From positions 2,356,001 to 2,420,000 of the forward strand of contig JAHEWK010000003.1 in NCBI GenBank assembly GCA_020740775.1: 64,000 nucleotides of DNA, read 5' to 3'. Positions within the stretch are counted from its first letter, which is position 1, and every line of letters begins with the position of its first letter. The notes beneath the pieces are model-generated. The model did not search any database, had not been told where the DNA came from, and saw only the letters and a program-made list of their open reading frames with translations. Below are positions 1 to 11,687 of the stretch, in pieces. Made by a program: the position numbers and the translations under genes. The DNA comes from Ilyonectria destructans. Taxonomy: Eukaryota > Ascomycota > Sordariomycetes > Hypocreales > Nectriaceae.

Positions 1-715
1 TGGATCTGCGCAATTCGGTCAGCGCCAATGCAATGCCAATTGGATTTCCATAACTTACCCAATACACCACACCATTGGCATGATAGTATAAGCGCGAGCT
101 GTTCACCGTCAGTATTGCATTTCCTTCATCATTCCAGGGCAAAACCCACGTTGTTGTTCCTTGACAGTTACAAGTTCGGCCACGGTCGTTTGCAGCACTC
201 CGATGTTTCTAGACCCTGGTCAGTCTCGAGTTCACGGAACCTGCTCAAACAATGTGCCATACCCATTGAGAAGGCCTCCCAGCGCACGGGCAAAGAGAGC
301 CACAGGCAGATTGGGGGCGAACCCGAAAGCAAGGACGCTCAGGGCAGTGCCGATCAAGCCAGTCAGAAGTACAGGTTTCCGTCCAATCTTGTCACTCAGT
401 CGTCCCCAAAGGACTCCAGTCGAGAACTCGGCCAGAGTGAAAGCTGAGGTGACCATGCCAGCGTAGACAGCGATCTTGTTGGTGTCGTCGGTAATGTTGA
501 AATCCTCAATCATGTAGTAGATGTAGGGGAAAATCGACATGAATGCAATCGGTTCGCATATCCGGCAGCAGGCTACACCAGTCAGTCGTGGAGTCCCCGT
601 GAGGGCGGGAGGGTGACATCATACCGAGGACAAACATTTGCTTGGCCGGGAACGGGGGAGCACTTCGGCCACCATCGCTGCGGTTGGCCGCTCCAAGGCG
701 ACGACTCCTCCCCAT
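1..715 (-). CDS. MFS transporter, 5' part (truncated by window edge)
   Basis: Membrane transporter of the major facilitator superfamily, probably a drug/H+ or small-solute antiporter; the substrate cannot be told. Exons on the minus strand: 715-625, 572-263, 208-150, 98-59, and 5-1 running off the window. The introns (573-624, 209-262, 99-149, 6-58) have GT...AG ends, and joining them keeps one frame of about 168 residues. The text reads PPFPAKQMFVL, then CRICEPIAFMSIFPYIYYMI (first membrane segment), the MFS signature GRLSDKIGRKPVLL in the loop after segment 2, FARALGGLLNG, then NIGVLQTTVAELV and EQQPRAYTIMP. The order matches the N-terminal half of fungal 12-14 segment MFS proteins. The ATG at 715 is chosen because the segment preceding the family PFP-x-KQ motif begins there. 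Without splicing, the 232-540 block looks like a separate short protein; it is exon 2. Confidence 0.85.
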
Positions 716-1120
716 GTTTGCTGCTTCACTCGGCCTAGCACAACTCTGGTCGTCTGATAATGGCCCGTGTCAAGGCCAGGTGGTGGAACTGCTGCGGTTC
801 AAAGACGGTATCGTGTAGCACAGTCAATCCCCAAGGAATTCGAATCGGTCCGAGGTGCGGTTGGATATGGAAACGGGCTCTGTCGTAAAGATGATGCCCG
901 CGAAGGTGGTGGGCGCGGTGTAGGTTGGGTGGTGGTAAGTTGAGGTAATGTGCCAGGTAAAATCAAAATGGTGCCAACAACGAAGTAAGGAAGGGGTATA
1001 TAGGCACAGGTGGCGGAGGAAGACAAGACACTAATGGGAGTAGAAGGATCACAGAAGGGAAAGAGAAGATTCACGACGGGGAGTGGATACACTTATAAGA
1101 GAGAGAGGGTCGGAGTGGGA

Positions 1121-1160
1121 GTGTGCAAGGAGTGTGTAAGGAGTGTGTAAGGAGTGCGTA
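1121..1160. repeat. 11-bp tandem repeat
   Basis: About three and a half copies of an 11-bp unit, GTGTGTAAGGA, with single-base variants in the first and last copies. It lies upstream of the MFS transporter. Confidence 0.8.
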
Positions 1161-1481
1161 GCGACACCCCTCGGGCTGGGGTACAGGTGGGCTTTGGCCA
1201 TCTCGGAGCAAATTAGACCCAAGATTGGAACGGGCGGTGACATGAGGACAAGAGGGCAAATCTCCTGTCCAACAAAAGGCAATGCGGCGAGCGGCGAACG
1301 GCTCCAACTCTCGGGGCAGCCAGCATGACACTGGGCGGTGGGGGCGTCTGGAAGGGCGCCGGAACAGACCAGAGACCAGAGACCAGGCCAGAGAGACAGC
1401 AGGCGGGACCCCGGTTGACAGGGCGGACTGGCCTTGCAGCGCGCAGGCTTGCAGGCTTGCAGCAGGACCATCGGTCGGGTC

Positions 1482-1527
1482 GACTGGGTTGACTGGATTG
1501 ACTGGGTTGACTGGGTCGCTGGGTCCT
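1482..1527. repeat. 9-bp tandem repeat
   Basis: Five copies of a 9-bp unit close to GACTGGGTT, decaying into CTGGGTC-type units on the right. Because 9 is a multiple of 3, the array produces repetitive peptides in every frame, which makes the overlapping ORFs look coding-like. Confidence 0.85.
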
Positions 1528-1800
1528 TCTGGGTCTCCGGGTCGTGTCTCTCGCTCTGGGGCCCTAGAGACCTTGGATCCACGGCCGGCGGTCCAAGGGT
1601 GTCCGTGTCCGTGTGGCCGTGTGGCATGGGAATGGGGCTCCGGCTCTCTGACTCCCAAGTACCTCGCATGTACCCAGCAAGGAAGCAAGGGTGGGCGCGT
1701 TGAGACTTACATGGGGAGATGGGGGGCGCGAGAGGCGAGCAGGGGGGCGTGCTCTGGCCGGTTCGAACGAGGCGGACGGCGGACGGGGACGTGTGCCGAG

Positions 1801-1838
1801 CGACGCCAGCGACGCCAGCGACACCAGCGACACCAGCA
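1801..1838. repeat. 9-bp tandem repeat
   Basis: Four copies of CGACGCCAG/CGACACCAG. This is a short minisatellite in the same gene-free region. Confidence 0.8.
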
Positions 1839-2092
1839 AAACGCCATGGACTGACGGCCAGGCTCGAGCTTAATTATTGGGCGCGCCATCTGGAGCCGAC
1901 AGGGGCGCTAACTGTCTACCCCGGCATTCCCGTCGCGTGGCTCACGAAACAAGCTCGTGCTGCTGGCGACGTTGGACCCGACGGACGAGGGAGGGGAGAG
2001 GAAGAAAAAAAAAAGTGCCCACCGACCCTCGTCACTGGTCGCGGGGAGGGTCGGTCGCCCCTTGGCTGGACTGGACGAAAGGAGGGGTGTGC

Positions 2093-2097
2093 GTGTG

Positions 2098-2130
<33 letters not shown>

Positions 2131-2160
2131 CTATGTGTGTGTGTGTGTGTGTGTGTTCTG
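2093..2160. repeat. GT/CA microsatellite
   Basis: Two long runs of alternating GT separated by a CTAT interruption. It is likely to be length-polymorphic. Confidence 0.95.
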
Positions 2161-2163
2161 TGT

Positions 2164-2211
2164 GCGAGCGTGTGAGTGCGTGAGCGTGTGAGTGCGTGAG
2201 CGTGTGAGTGC
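2164..2211. repeat. 16-bp tandem repeat next to the GT microsatellite
   Basis: Three copies of a 16-bp unit, GTGAGCGTGTGAGTGC, with one variant base in the first copy. It directly follows the GT microsatellite and probably expanded from it. Confidence 0.85.
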
Positions 2212-4020
2212 ACAGTGAGCCTCTGGTTGCCAGCACTCCTACCTCCCATGCCTGCCATACCATGCCTGCCATCACAAGGCAACGACAAGGTGACCAGGAC
2301 AAACGTTGTCCGTTGACAATGAGGCGGACTCTGCCTGACCCTTCCGCTGACAAAAATCGCTGTTGGCGAGCACGCGAGGAGGCGGTGAATACAGAATAAC
2401 GGTTCCGGCGGCAGCTCGTGGTCACACGGAAACGGGCCCCGGGTCACCTCAACGCAGTCATGGACCAACAGGAGGGGGACGGTTCCGGATGGGCCGCCCT
2501 CCTCTTACACATTGACCACCAAACGCAGCTCGCTCGCAGTGGGAGCCTCGAGTCGAAACATCGATCCTGACATGCCTCCGACGACCAGGGCACATGGCGT
2601 GGCTCTGCTCGTCCAGTTTGCCTTGGCGGTGCAACGTACGGTGACGTCGGTCTGAGCAGAGCCCTCCGCCTACATAGTAGGGATGCGAGATGCGGGATGC
2701 GGGAGGAAGTTATCGGTCCCCCCAGACATCCTATAGGCGAGTTGCAGTAGTTTCCTCGTCGTCTCTTTGTTTCCTGCCCTGCGCCCAACGAACGGTTGGA
2801 TACCGTGCCTCCCGACGCCGGAGCCTGCCTCTGTATTCGTATGTGGTGTGGTTCTCTCTTTGTCATTGATTCTATTCACCCACTCGACTCAAACTCGGCC
2901 CTCCTCCTGCGAACCACTGGCGCCCTGCAGCCAGCAATGCCCTCCCTCTCTGCCTAGAGTACACGCCCGTTTTCCCGTCACAGGAGATTACGATGTGCAG
3001 GGCCAGCAGATAATCACAATGCAACGAGGAGTCATTCGGGATTCCACTGGTGATGGCATTGCCAACACCGCCGTAGCACCACAGCCCCATCGTATCGCTG
3101 GCATGTTCCACGACGCACACTCGGGTTTCTGTAGGCCGTCTCGACGCACTCCTGGGGCTCTTCGGAGACTTGGGGCACGAGACCTACAACGATGCAAGAA
3201 ACGGGCCAGCGGGGCTACTGGACTTGTCTTGACGTGCTACGCTGCGTAATGCGGTGCACGTCGAATGGGGACGGGTTGATCTCGGGCCAGATGCAACCTC
3301 TCACGCACCCGTCGGCCGAAACGCACCCATCTGGGCCGAGATTCCCATCTTGGGGATGGCGGCCAAGATTTGACCCAAAGCGTTGGATTGCCCTGTGAAC
3401 TTCCCGTATCAAGCTGTTCTCGGATGGATTTCATGAACAATGGCTACATACACGGGGCCTGGCGGGGCCGCTGACACCCATGATGATGATGAGAGCCTGG
3501 GTTCTTTGACAGCGACTCCATCCAGACTCACCGGCAGGCAAACCCCATCGTCTTTGGATTCAAGTTGTCATACCGGACAATAATACAGATGTAGGCTCAG
3601 CTATGGGGTCAACCAACCAGTGACGATTCTCTCATTACACGTACATACACGCACATACACGTACGTCAAGCACCACATTGAAGAAACGGTGAGGATGGAT
3701 GTGTGCTGCTGCGGCCTGCCTAGCCCTAGAGAGAGCCAAAGGGCTTCTTCCCAGGTAGCGGACCTCTAGAAGATGGAGTCCCCGCGGATTACCAGGCTCG
3801 GTCAGCAAGGAGCCACATACCCGGGTTGGCAAGACCGGCTCCATCGCGGGGCGAGGTTCTTGGAGGTGAGCAGGGGAAGGGCAGAAGCAAGCGAGGAGAT
3901 GGTCCTGCCCAATGATGAGAGGATCCACGGAGGGGGGTTGACGATGGAAGGGTGTGAGGGAACAGGGGAGGGCAAAGCGAAAACGTCCTCGTCACCAGGA
4001 ACCCGAGACATTGTCACCGC

Positions 4021-4052
4021 CATGCCTGCCATGCCATGCCATGCCATGCCGG
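4021..4052. repeat. CATGC pentanucleotide repeat
   Basis: A run of CATGC/CATGCCTGC units. A related cluster of CATGCCTGCCA units occurs near 2248-2275. Confidence 0.75.
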
Positions 4053-6040
4053 ACCCTTCGCCGCCCCAGGCACGTGGAGCCGGTGGTGCCAGCCACCATC
4101 TGGCGCGCAGCCCACTGAGCCCGGAGCTGAGACTGGCGGTGATGGGGGGGTTTCTGGCGGTGGTGGTTTCAAGCCAGGGCCCCAAACCGGGAAATTGGGC
4201 ATCACGAATAGGCCCACGCGGGTCTCCGGGGCTTCCCTGACTCGCTGCTAGTGATCCTGGGAGAGGTCCACCCGCACCCAACCCGCTGGGCCGTCAGCCC
4301 CCAACGCAGAGTGCCGGATGGGCTGCCGACTCCACAGATGCAGACTAAAGTGCGAGGCCCAGGTTCTGACCTTTTGTTGGAGTTTGTCGCGCTGGCCGTA
4401 CTGGCCTTGCTGGTAATTAGCCGCTTTATTTCCAACAAACTCCAAGGACGGGGCTGTCATCCAGCAGCTGCTGTCACCCCTTGCTGCGAGTTGTCTCCGT
4501 ACCGCACGAACGGACTCGGTACATGACGAATATTGGCAATGCCGGTCCAGGGGATAGAAATCCGGGATGAGGTGCGTACGAGGTGCAGCGCAACATTGTC
4601 CCAGACCGCACGGATTGGACCCTCGCTATGTGATCTCCTTCCAGTACATCCGAGGCTCCACGCACACAGAACAGGCTTCCCAGAACATCAGTCAAATCCA
4701 GAGCCCTGCCCTTTTTGTAAATTGCCACGGGCTGTCATGTACTATGTATGGCCGTGGATGCACATCGCCGGTGGTGCAGTGTTCCATCCGTACGCACTAT
4801 GTAGTAGCTTTGCGCGCACACCCTCGCATCCATATATATAGATATACATGTACGCATGTCGTGCAGCGGGTACTTTGTCCAGACTCGCCTGAGTCCCGAC
4901 GACGTGGACGCACTGAGGCGCATGCCGAAGCGGCGCCAGATCTCCCTAGCCAGCCCAATGTGCAGCGTCAGTCCCATCGGTGAAGCCCAAGACGTCAACT
5001 GTGCTGCATTATGCGATGCTACCGCCTCAACGCCGACGCGCCCCAAAAGGGCCACAGGTCAGCAAGCTCACCGCCAGCTGGCCACGGCGCCCAGAGCCCA
5101 GCTGTCGCGTAAGCCGTGACGACCACGTCCTGCAAAACCCATTGTCGTCATCGCAGGGAGCGGGCGCTTGGGTCCGTCCAATGGCCGGCCGCGGACTTCA
5201 CCTTCAATCCCTGCGAGGGCTCCGGATCCCATCTCCCTGGTTTCCGGCCCTAGCGAGTGCTGTAGTGTGTGCCGGTACCTTTTAGGTCTTGTGCTACGAG
5301 GAGGCTACCTGTCTGGGAACCCGTCGCATGGCGCCCCACTGGAGGGGAAGAGCCGAGTGGGCGAGCGGTGGCGTCGGAGGATGGGGCCAGGGGAAAAGGG
5401 GCGGCGGGCGAGCGTCCCGGTGGACTGGGTTGATCTTATGCGTCCCGTCAGTACGGGCTGCGGATGTGGAATGACGGATGGACTACCGGGCCTCCGCCTG
5501 TCAAAAAGAAAACAAGGGCTGCAGGGAAGATCGTCAGAAAAAGAAAGACCAGCCCGGATACCAGCAAAGTGCAATCCGAATGGTCAACTAAGAAAAAATA
5601 AGTTTGGCGTTTCAGAAAAGCACGTACATAGTGCCTTCTCACCGGATGCTATTCGTATACGCGCGAATGGTCCAGGGAGGACCTGTGCTTCGGTTGGCGA
5701 CAGCGACATGGGGTTGGGACGGCAGCAGGTCTTTCTCTCAGCTCATTCAAAGCCGACGGTGAAGCGGCTGGTTGCCTATGCGCCTCCGGGTGTCTCGCCT
5801 CAGAGACTCTCGCCACCGAGTCTCTCTCTGTCCACCGAATCCGCACACCGACTGGCCTCTCGCTCGGTCGCATGCATGTCCATGACAGCGTCGATCGTTT
5901 AACATGCGCGCGCGACCGCATCAAATGTCCACGTCGGCGAGACGAGTTGTCGAGAATAGCAAAATGAGAGGACCCATCCATCATCTCGTGTTGATTACCA
6001 TGGCCCCGCAAGCGTTCGGCGTATGCCGTCCACCATCTCT

Positions 6041-6060
6041 ACTCCGTACGTACTCCGTAG
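6041..6060. repeat. Paired TACTCCGTA motif
   Basis: Two ACTCCGTA elements flank a central ACGTAC palindrome. Single related elements occur near 23713 and 28446, always outside the genes annotated here. The function is unknown. Confidence 0.55.
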
Positions 6061-9000
6061 GCAATAATACCGAGTGTCGTGGGTTCCCTAGTTCCCTAAT
6101 TCCCTAGTCCCCTAGAGTCGTGGGCCCCAGACGGACTCCCAGGCTGTCGGGGCGAGTCGTGGGCTGGGGATGGCGCCTGGAACGGGCTCGCCAGCGAGCT
6201 GAGCAGCCCCGCGAGCGGGCGTATTTCTCTGGAGAAGTGCTGTAATGAGTCGGAGGACCAGGCAAGGGTTGTCAGACTGACCGCCGGTCGCCCCAGTTAT
6301 TCTTGGATTCTCGAAGGTTTCGAAAAGGGGCAGGGGTGGATGAGGGTGGAGAAGCCTGGGAGAGTGGAGGGAGGGTGACGGAAGGCGAACAAGGGTGGGC
6401 GAAGGGGGGGCGTTGAGCTAGCGAGGTGATGTATTCCCACTTTGTCACGAGCTGGTACTCTGGTGTTGGAGGCAATCTGGAGCTGGACGAGCGCTGGCTG
6501 TACTACGGACGTACATCGCACGTACTCTGGAGCTGAGCTCATCCTTGCAGGGGCGGGTAGGATCCCGTGATTCGCAGCAATTTTCCATCACGGGGAATCG
6601 CGCCTGGCAGATCCGGACGAATTGGATCATTCGAGGCAAGAGACGCGGCCGAGGCAACTTATTATTCAATCGCTCTGATGCACACACTCAAGCTCACGCT
6701 CACGCAAAGCAACGCAACGCAACGCACACTCTGACGCTCATGTCTGCCCAGTTTCGAGTCTAAGGGGCCCGGACCTCTTCCGCCAAACGTTGCTCATACA
6801 CCTTTTCTCTGTGAGGCGCCGCAGCTCGATTCCGCAGCCACCATGACCTGTCACCTCATCACCATGACGTCCGCCACCGCGATCACAAAAACTGAGACCA
6901 GCTGGGTGAGCACGGCCCGAATTGCTGAGATGCGAGGGGGAACGGCTAGCCTTCGGGGCCTTTGAGTTTAGATATTCGAGGCCTTGGGCGCCTTTGCGCC
7001 TTTGCGGTTTTTGCCTTTCCTGCATCTTGATCTGGCATCTTTGAGACAAGGGCTGATCCAGATCATCGGGTCTTGTCGCGCGCGCTCTCCCAGAAGGGGC
7101 CACACGCCACGTCAACGAATCCAGGCACTTGATCGGACCAATCTCGCCTCTCTGCAGCCTTGTTTTTCGTCCGGGGTCCTGCGACGCGCGAACACCCCCG
7201 ATTGCCGTTTTCGGTGAGCCCAGCACACCGGTCTCACACTCATGAGCGACCTCACCGGGAATCAAGTCTCGACGCAATTCCACCTGCACCACGCCTCCGA
7301 CAGCCTGGACATGATGTTTCCAGGTCTGGGATGCGCAGCCCTGCGCGCCTGTTCCGTGCCGTCGATCCCCCAGCAATCCAGGAACACATCAAGACATAAC
7401 CCAGTACCGGTCAACCCCAGCTCCAACGATAAACTTTCCATTCACCACCGCTCGGATCCCTCATCGTCCCCCGTGCCCCGCGACGGCGCGCACAATCTTT
7501 CAAGCGGCACGGTCGGCTTGGCACGGTTGTGGTTGGGACATGCTCGTCGTGGCTCTCGAATTGACAAAAGTGGCATCCTCCCTGCGTTTGCGACATCAAA
7601 ACACACAATGACCTGTCACATCTGGTCCCGGACCTTGGGCTGATCGGTGATAGCAGGGGCATTACAGCTCTCTCTGGCCGACCACCAATCCGAGCTCATC
7701 AAGCCCCCCGGACCCGTTAGAGAGGACAGAGCTGAGTCCTCAACCCTGTCACACTGAGCCCATCTCACCGGTGACCAATGGATTCGGTTTTTCTGTGCCG
7801 TTCGCGGCAGGATAACGCTTCGATGTCTGCATTCCTAAAGGATTCACCGGCAGCAGCCTGAGCGCCACTGCGTTACGCACTTCAAGCATCATTCAGCCCG
7901 AATCGACGTGGATGGCGCTGGGTTGTGGTTAGCGGGATGTGCAAGCGGTCCAAGGGGTGGTCGCGCGTCAAGGCTTGTTCCTTGCCTTTTGCGACGTAGC
8001 ACAAGAGGTGCCAACATGCGATTATAGACGCGCCCGCAACCCTCAAAGGCCAACGTCCCCCCCTATTGGCCTGTCGGTTTACTATTTCTGTCGTAAGTTT
8101 GGCAGACTAGGCGAGAATCCGCACCGCGTATCTACATCCGCTGCTTGACATTTCCAGCTCGACAGGCTTCCCCTCCAAGTCCTGCGCCGCTTACAGTGGG
8201 ATGACCGGACATGCGCTTTGGGCCTTATCCCCGCGCGCAAGGAACAACCAGAAGGTCAAACAATACAACCGTGGTGCAAGGCTCGTCCACTGTCATAGGC
8301 CTTGTCTAATTGGTAGGCATACTTCAACAGTGAGGAAACGTCATGGTGTCTCTGTTTCCTGCATGCTCACGATTGCGGCGTTAATGGTCCGTGGATACAA
8401 CGTGATGGCGTGGAGGTACGGCTCACCTCGCGAAGCACGCTGTGCAGCCAGTCACTCAGCTCGCCTACAATTTCTGCCGACCTAAACGCCATGGTCCGAT
8501 GAGGCAATCTTGGCATGGCACCCAGTCGACGAAAACAGCAACAAACTTTCGAAGCGAGGGGGTCAGCAGTGGAGCAGCGTCTGCCCTGGGCAACCAACTT
8601 CCAAGGTCGAGAATGCTTCACCAACCCCCCAACACCAGGAGCCTTAGCGATCGTCTCATATCATGGCTGGACACGCAAAAGGGGAGATCATAAGGCAGGG
8701 ACACGCATCTTGATTTGCAATAGTTCCCTAGCAGCATTGGTAATCTCACCCCGCAAGGCCCGGGTCTATCAATAACTCCGCGGTCAGCCAACCCTTGTTT
8801 TAGACATTAACGCCGACCATAACCCAGGGCATGAAATGGTCAGATGCGCCTTCAAACTCGGTCTTGGGGAGGCACGCAGACCCTGGCGGGCTTCGGAACC
8901 GGATTTGTTATCACATCGCATCCAAGGCCGGCCAATAGGTGCAGTATCCGTTGACAATCGGACTACCACGGTACGGATTGCACCCCGGACCACGTTGGGA

Positions 9001-10591
9001 GGTTACAAACATCATTGGTACCGATAATTCTGGTATCCTCAATGGGGACGACGATGTAGGAGCCTGGGGGCATCCCGTCGGAGTGGGACGGACTGCAATG
9101 CCCGCCGCCTTATCCGGCAGAGGGACCCTGGATCAGTGCTGCACATGGGTCATGTTCCATCACCCATTGAACCATCCGAGTGGTGCCAGAAGTGACCTCT
9201 AATGGGCACTGGTGTATCTCACGCAAACACCTTCACCCAGTTCTTCGGGCCAGACCATGGTTGTGTATAGTCACAACGTGTTATACTGTGCTAGCTGCGG
9301 CCGGGGAGGTCAGGTGGCCGCCCGCATCCCCCTCCTTCATCGAACGAGCCCCGAGCGCGATGCATTGATCCATCGATCCATTGATCTTCCCTAAGGCGCG
9401 GACCCCCAAGAATGCGGGGGTTTGTCACCACCCTGGTCAACAAGAGATCCCAGGAGCAGCTCATGGCGCGGCGCCGTGTTTGTCTGGATAGATACCCGGT
9501 CAGCCCGGTGTACCCACGGTCAACCTGCGACGCCAAATTAGTTGATGCCCTGTCCCGTACCGCGATTTCGGTGCGCAATTGCAAGGCTATGGGAGATACC
9601 GACAGCAGTCCCCGCCCAAGGGATCGGGAAGTGCATGGGAGAAGTGCGGAAGCCCCTAATGGGGCTAACGCGTCTGACAACCATAGTCTCCCCGGTCCGA
9701 ATGAGGCCTGCCATGGATTGACCCCATGTCGAGTCTTTGCGATAGAGGCGTGTCTGAGCGTCTCGGGAGGATTAGTCGCGATACGGGCCGCAGTGCTTGG
9801 ATGTGTTGCCTATCCAAGGCGCAGCGTCCGAAGCAATCAAATCTGACTCAGAACGCCGGCCGCATGGGCAATGACGCCGGAGTGATGATGATACGTTGAA
9901 AGTACGAAGTGCGGCGCAACGCATCTCTGGGCGCGAGATCCCAGCAATTCAGCTTGCTCACCTAAGAACTCCGACGGCGTGGAACCAGCCCCTCGTGTAA
10001 CCTGCACCTGCATGAGGGTTGTCAGGTGTTCGACGCAGGTCGCACAACATGCGGCGGCTTGGATCCCTGTGACGACTATTGATGCGTAAAGCCGCAAATT
10101 GCTATGTAGAAGTCATCATTGCCCAGCCCTGCTACCGGGGTCGCCTGTCGGCCTCAGGTCGTCGCCTCGTATTTGATGAGACGGCTACCGAGTGCCTCAC
10201 CCGTGAAGCTTTTCGGTAGGATGTATTCGTAATTTTAGACCTCGAAGCTGCAGATGACGTTGATGAACAAGGCCAATGTGGAGCACTAGGTACACCACGG
10301 GTAGATGCTGACGGTTAGGGGCAGTGTATATTCGTTGGTATACACTGTATCGCACACTGTCCGGGCCGGCCAAGAGAGAGTTCCAGGCATCAGCCTCGAT
10401 TGGGAGACGTACTCCGCCAGACGACATGTCGAATCTTGGAACTGAAGCCCTCACCAAGCATCAACGTCAGGCTCGCTAGCCCCAACACAGAAGTGATTCG
10501 ACAACCTCCCCCCAACGCTCGATACCCCATTTCCGTAAGCGACGCAACTCATTTCCTTTGGTCAGCCACCGGCGCCATTCCGACATTCACA

Positions 10592-11302
10592 ATGGCCGGC
10601 AAAAAGGGCGAGAACAGCAGAAAAGTTGCGGGCAACGCTCGCAAGGCGGATGCTGCGGCTCAAAAAGCCGCCGCTGAGAACGCCCGTGAGGCAGCTGTCG
10701 AGGATGAGCAGTGGTCAAAGGGATCCAAAAACAACGCAAAGAAGTGAGCACGCGACGCAGTGGTACATGACGTATTATGCAAAGCTAACATGACGCACAG
10801 GGAGGCCGAAGCCGCCAAGAAGGCAGAAGCCGCCAGAAAGAAGGCCGAGAAGGATGCCCTCGTCGCCGAGGAGGAGGCCAACACCCCCGGCAAGACCCCC
10901 AAGAAGTCCAAGGCACCCGTCAAGAAGTCGCGCGGCCTCGATCTCGCGCAGCTCGACGACGACAAGCCCAGTGCCCTCAGCGCCTCCGGTATCGACAACG
11001 CTCTGGATGCGCTGTCGTTGACGGGCGGCCCGAGCGAGGACAAGGTCGACAGGCACCCCGAGCGACGATACCCCGCGGCCTTTGCCAAGTACGAGGAGCG
11101 TCGCCTCCAGGAGATGAAGCAGGATGGCAGCGGTGTCGGTCTGCGGATGGACCAACGCAAGCAGAGGATCAGGAAGGAGTTTGAGAAGCATCCCGACAAC
11201 CCCTTCAACCAGGTGACAGCTTCCTACAACGCTACGCGGGATGATATGGCCCAGATCAAGGCCCAGGAGCAGGCCAAGATCGAGCAACGCCTCGGGCGCT
11301 AG
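10592..11302 (+). CDS. CCDC124/DUF1014-family protein (Oxs1-like)
   Basis: Small, highly charged protein of the CCDC124/DUF1014 family, whose members bind ribosomes or have been linked to stress responses in other eukaryotes. Exons 10592-10743 and 10801-11302 give 217 residues. The intron has a GTGAGC donor, a CTAAC branch site and a CAG acceptor, and the join restores Lys in NNAKKEAEAAKKAE. Residues 1-90 are a Lys/Ala/Glu-rich coiled coil. The C-terminal half holds the conserved block with HPERRYPAAFAKYEERRL, the D-Q-R-K-Q-R-I-R-K-E-F run and HPDNPFNQV. The start fits the MAGKKGENSRK family N terminus. An AATAAA lies 83 nt past the stop. Confidence 0.9.
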
Positions 11303-11687
11303 TTTTCGCGCCCGAGATTCACATGAGCTGTGAGGGATAGCGTTGGTGAAAATGTTACGGCAGCGGAGGAACATATACTTGTGAAATAAAGGACTGCTGG
11401 CCAGTATCCAGCTACTTGAAGAGATTTTGTCACGACCCACGACTTCTAATAGCTCCTTTGTCTTGCCAGTCGCCGTGTGGTCGCGCCTTGCGTAACCCCA
11501 CCATAGCAACCCCGCCATCGGCCTTGGCAGCTTTGCCTTCTGTCCGGCAGAATCGTAGACCGCCTCCACACACCGCCTACCCGCGTCGCAGGTATGCTAT
11601 GCATAACATCATCATCGCCAGTTGTCGCCAACGCCGCGCATCCCTATATCGCAGTCTTCGCTCGTGTAGCGACCGCACCGAAGCAGC
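11303..11687. promoter_or_regulatory. 3' end of CCDC124 gene and promoter of FTS-like gene
   Basis: These 385 bp lie between two genes on the same strand. The only clear element is an AATAAA near the left end. Apparent open frames across it are out of frame with both genes. Confidence 0.4.
11385..11390 (+). terminator. Candidate poly(A) signal of CCDC124 gene
   Basis: An AATAAA hexamer 83 nt downstream of the stop codon, a usual distance for fungal 3' processing. Confidence 0.4.

Larger units (their letters stand above)
716..10591. other. Gene-free stretch of about 9.9 kb
   Basis: I find no recognisable gene. Several open frames exist (for example 1049-1688 minus, 2767-3249 plus, 5168-5902 plus, 6738-7376 minus), but they lack domains, have Arg/Pro/Ser-rich shadow-like composition and show no splice-linked continuation. 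The first 1.5 kb upstream of the MFS gene holds several tandem repeats (listed separately). The base composition is GC-rich, like the genes, so it is not RIP-degraded repeat DNA in bulk. It may contain long leaders, non-coding RNAs or lineage-specific genes that cannot be recognised from sequence alone. Confidence 0.6.

Noticed and set aside
1049..1688. Two overlapping minus-strand open frames of about 205 residues
   Set aside because: They cross the GACTGG tandem repeat, which yields repetitive Ser/Thr/Gln or Val/Asn/Pro peptides in every frame. There is no domain and no splice continuation.
1757..1770. GGTTCGAAC, resembling a tRNA T-loop
   Set aside because: Flanking bases cannot form a T stem and no anticodon or D arm is found at the right distances.
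2767..3249. Plus-strand ORF of 160 residues with a hydrophobic stretch near the N terminus
   Set aside because: The hydrophobic part is not positioned as a signal peptide and the rest is Arg/Pro/Thr-rich shadow-like text without Cys pattern or domain.
5168..5902. Plus-strand ORF of 244 residues, the longest in the left desert
   Set aside because: No domain, biased Arg/Gly/Ser/Pro composition, no splice-linked neighbours. A chance ORF of this length is plausible in GC-rich DNA.
6738..7376. Minus-strand ORF of 212 residues
   Set aside because: Arg/Gly-rich with no motif; no promoter or splice evidence.
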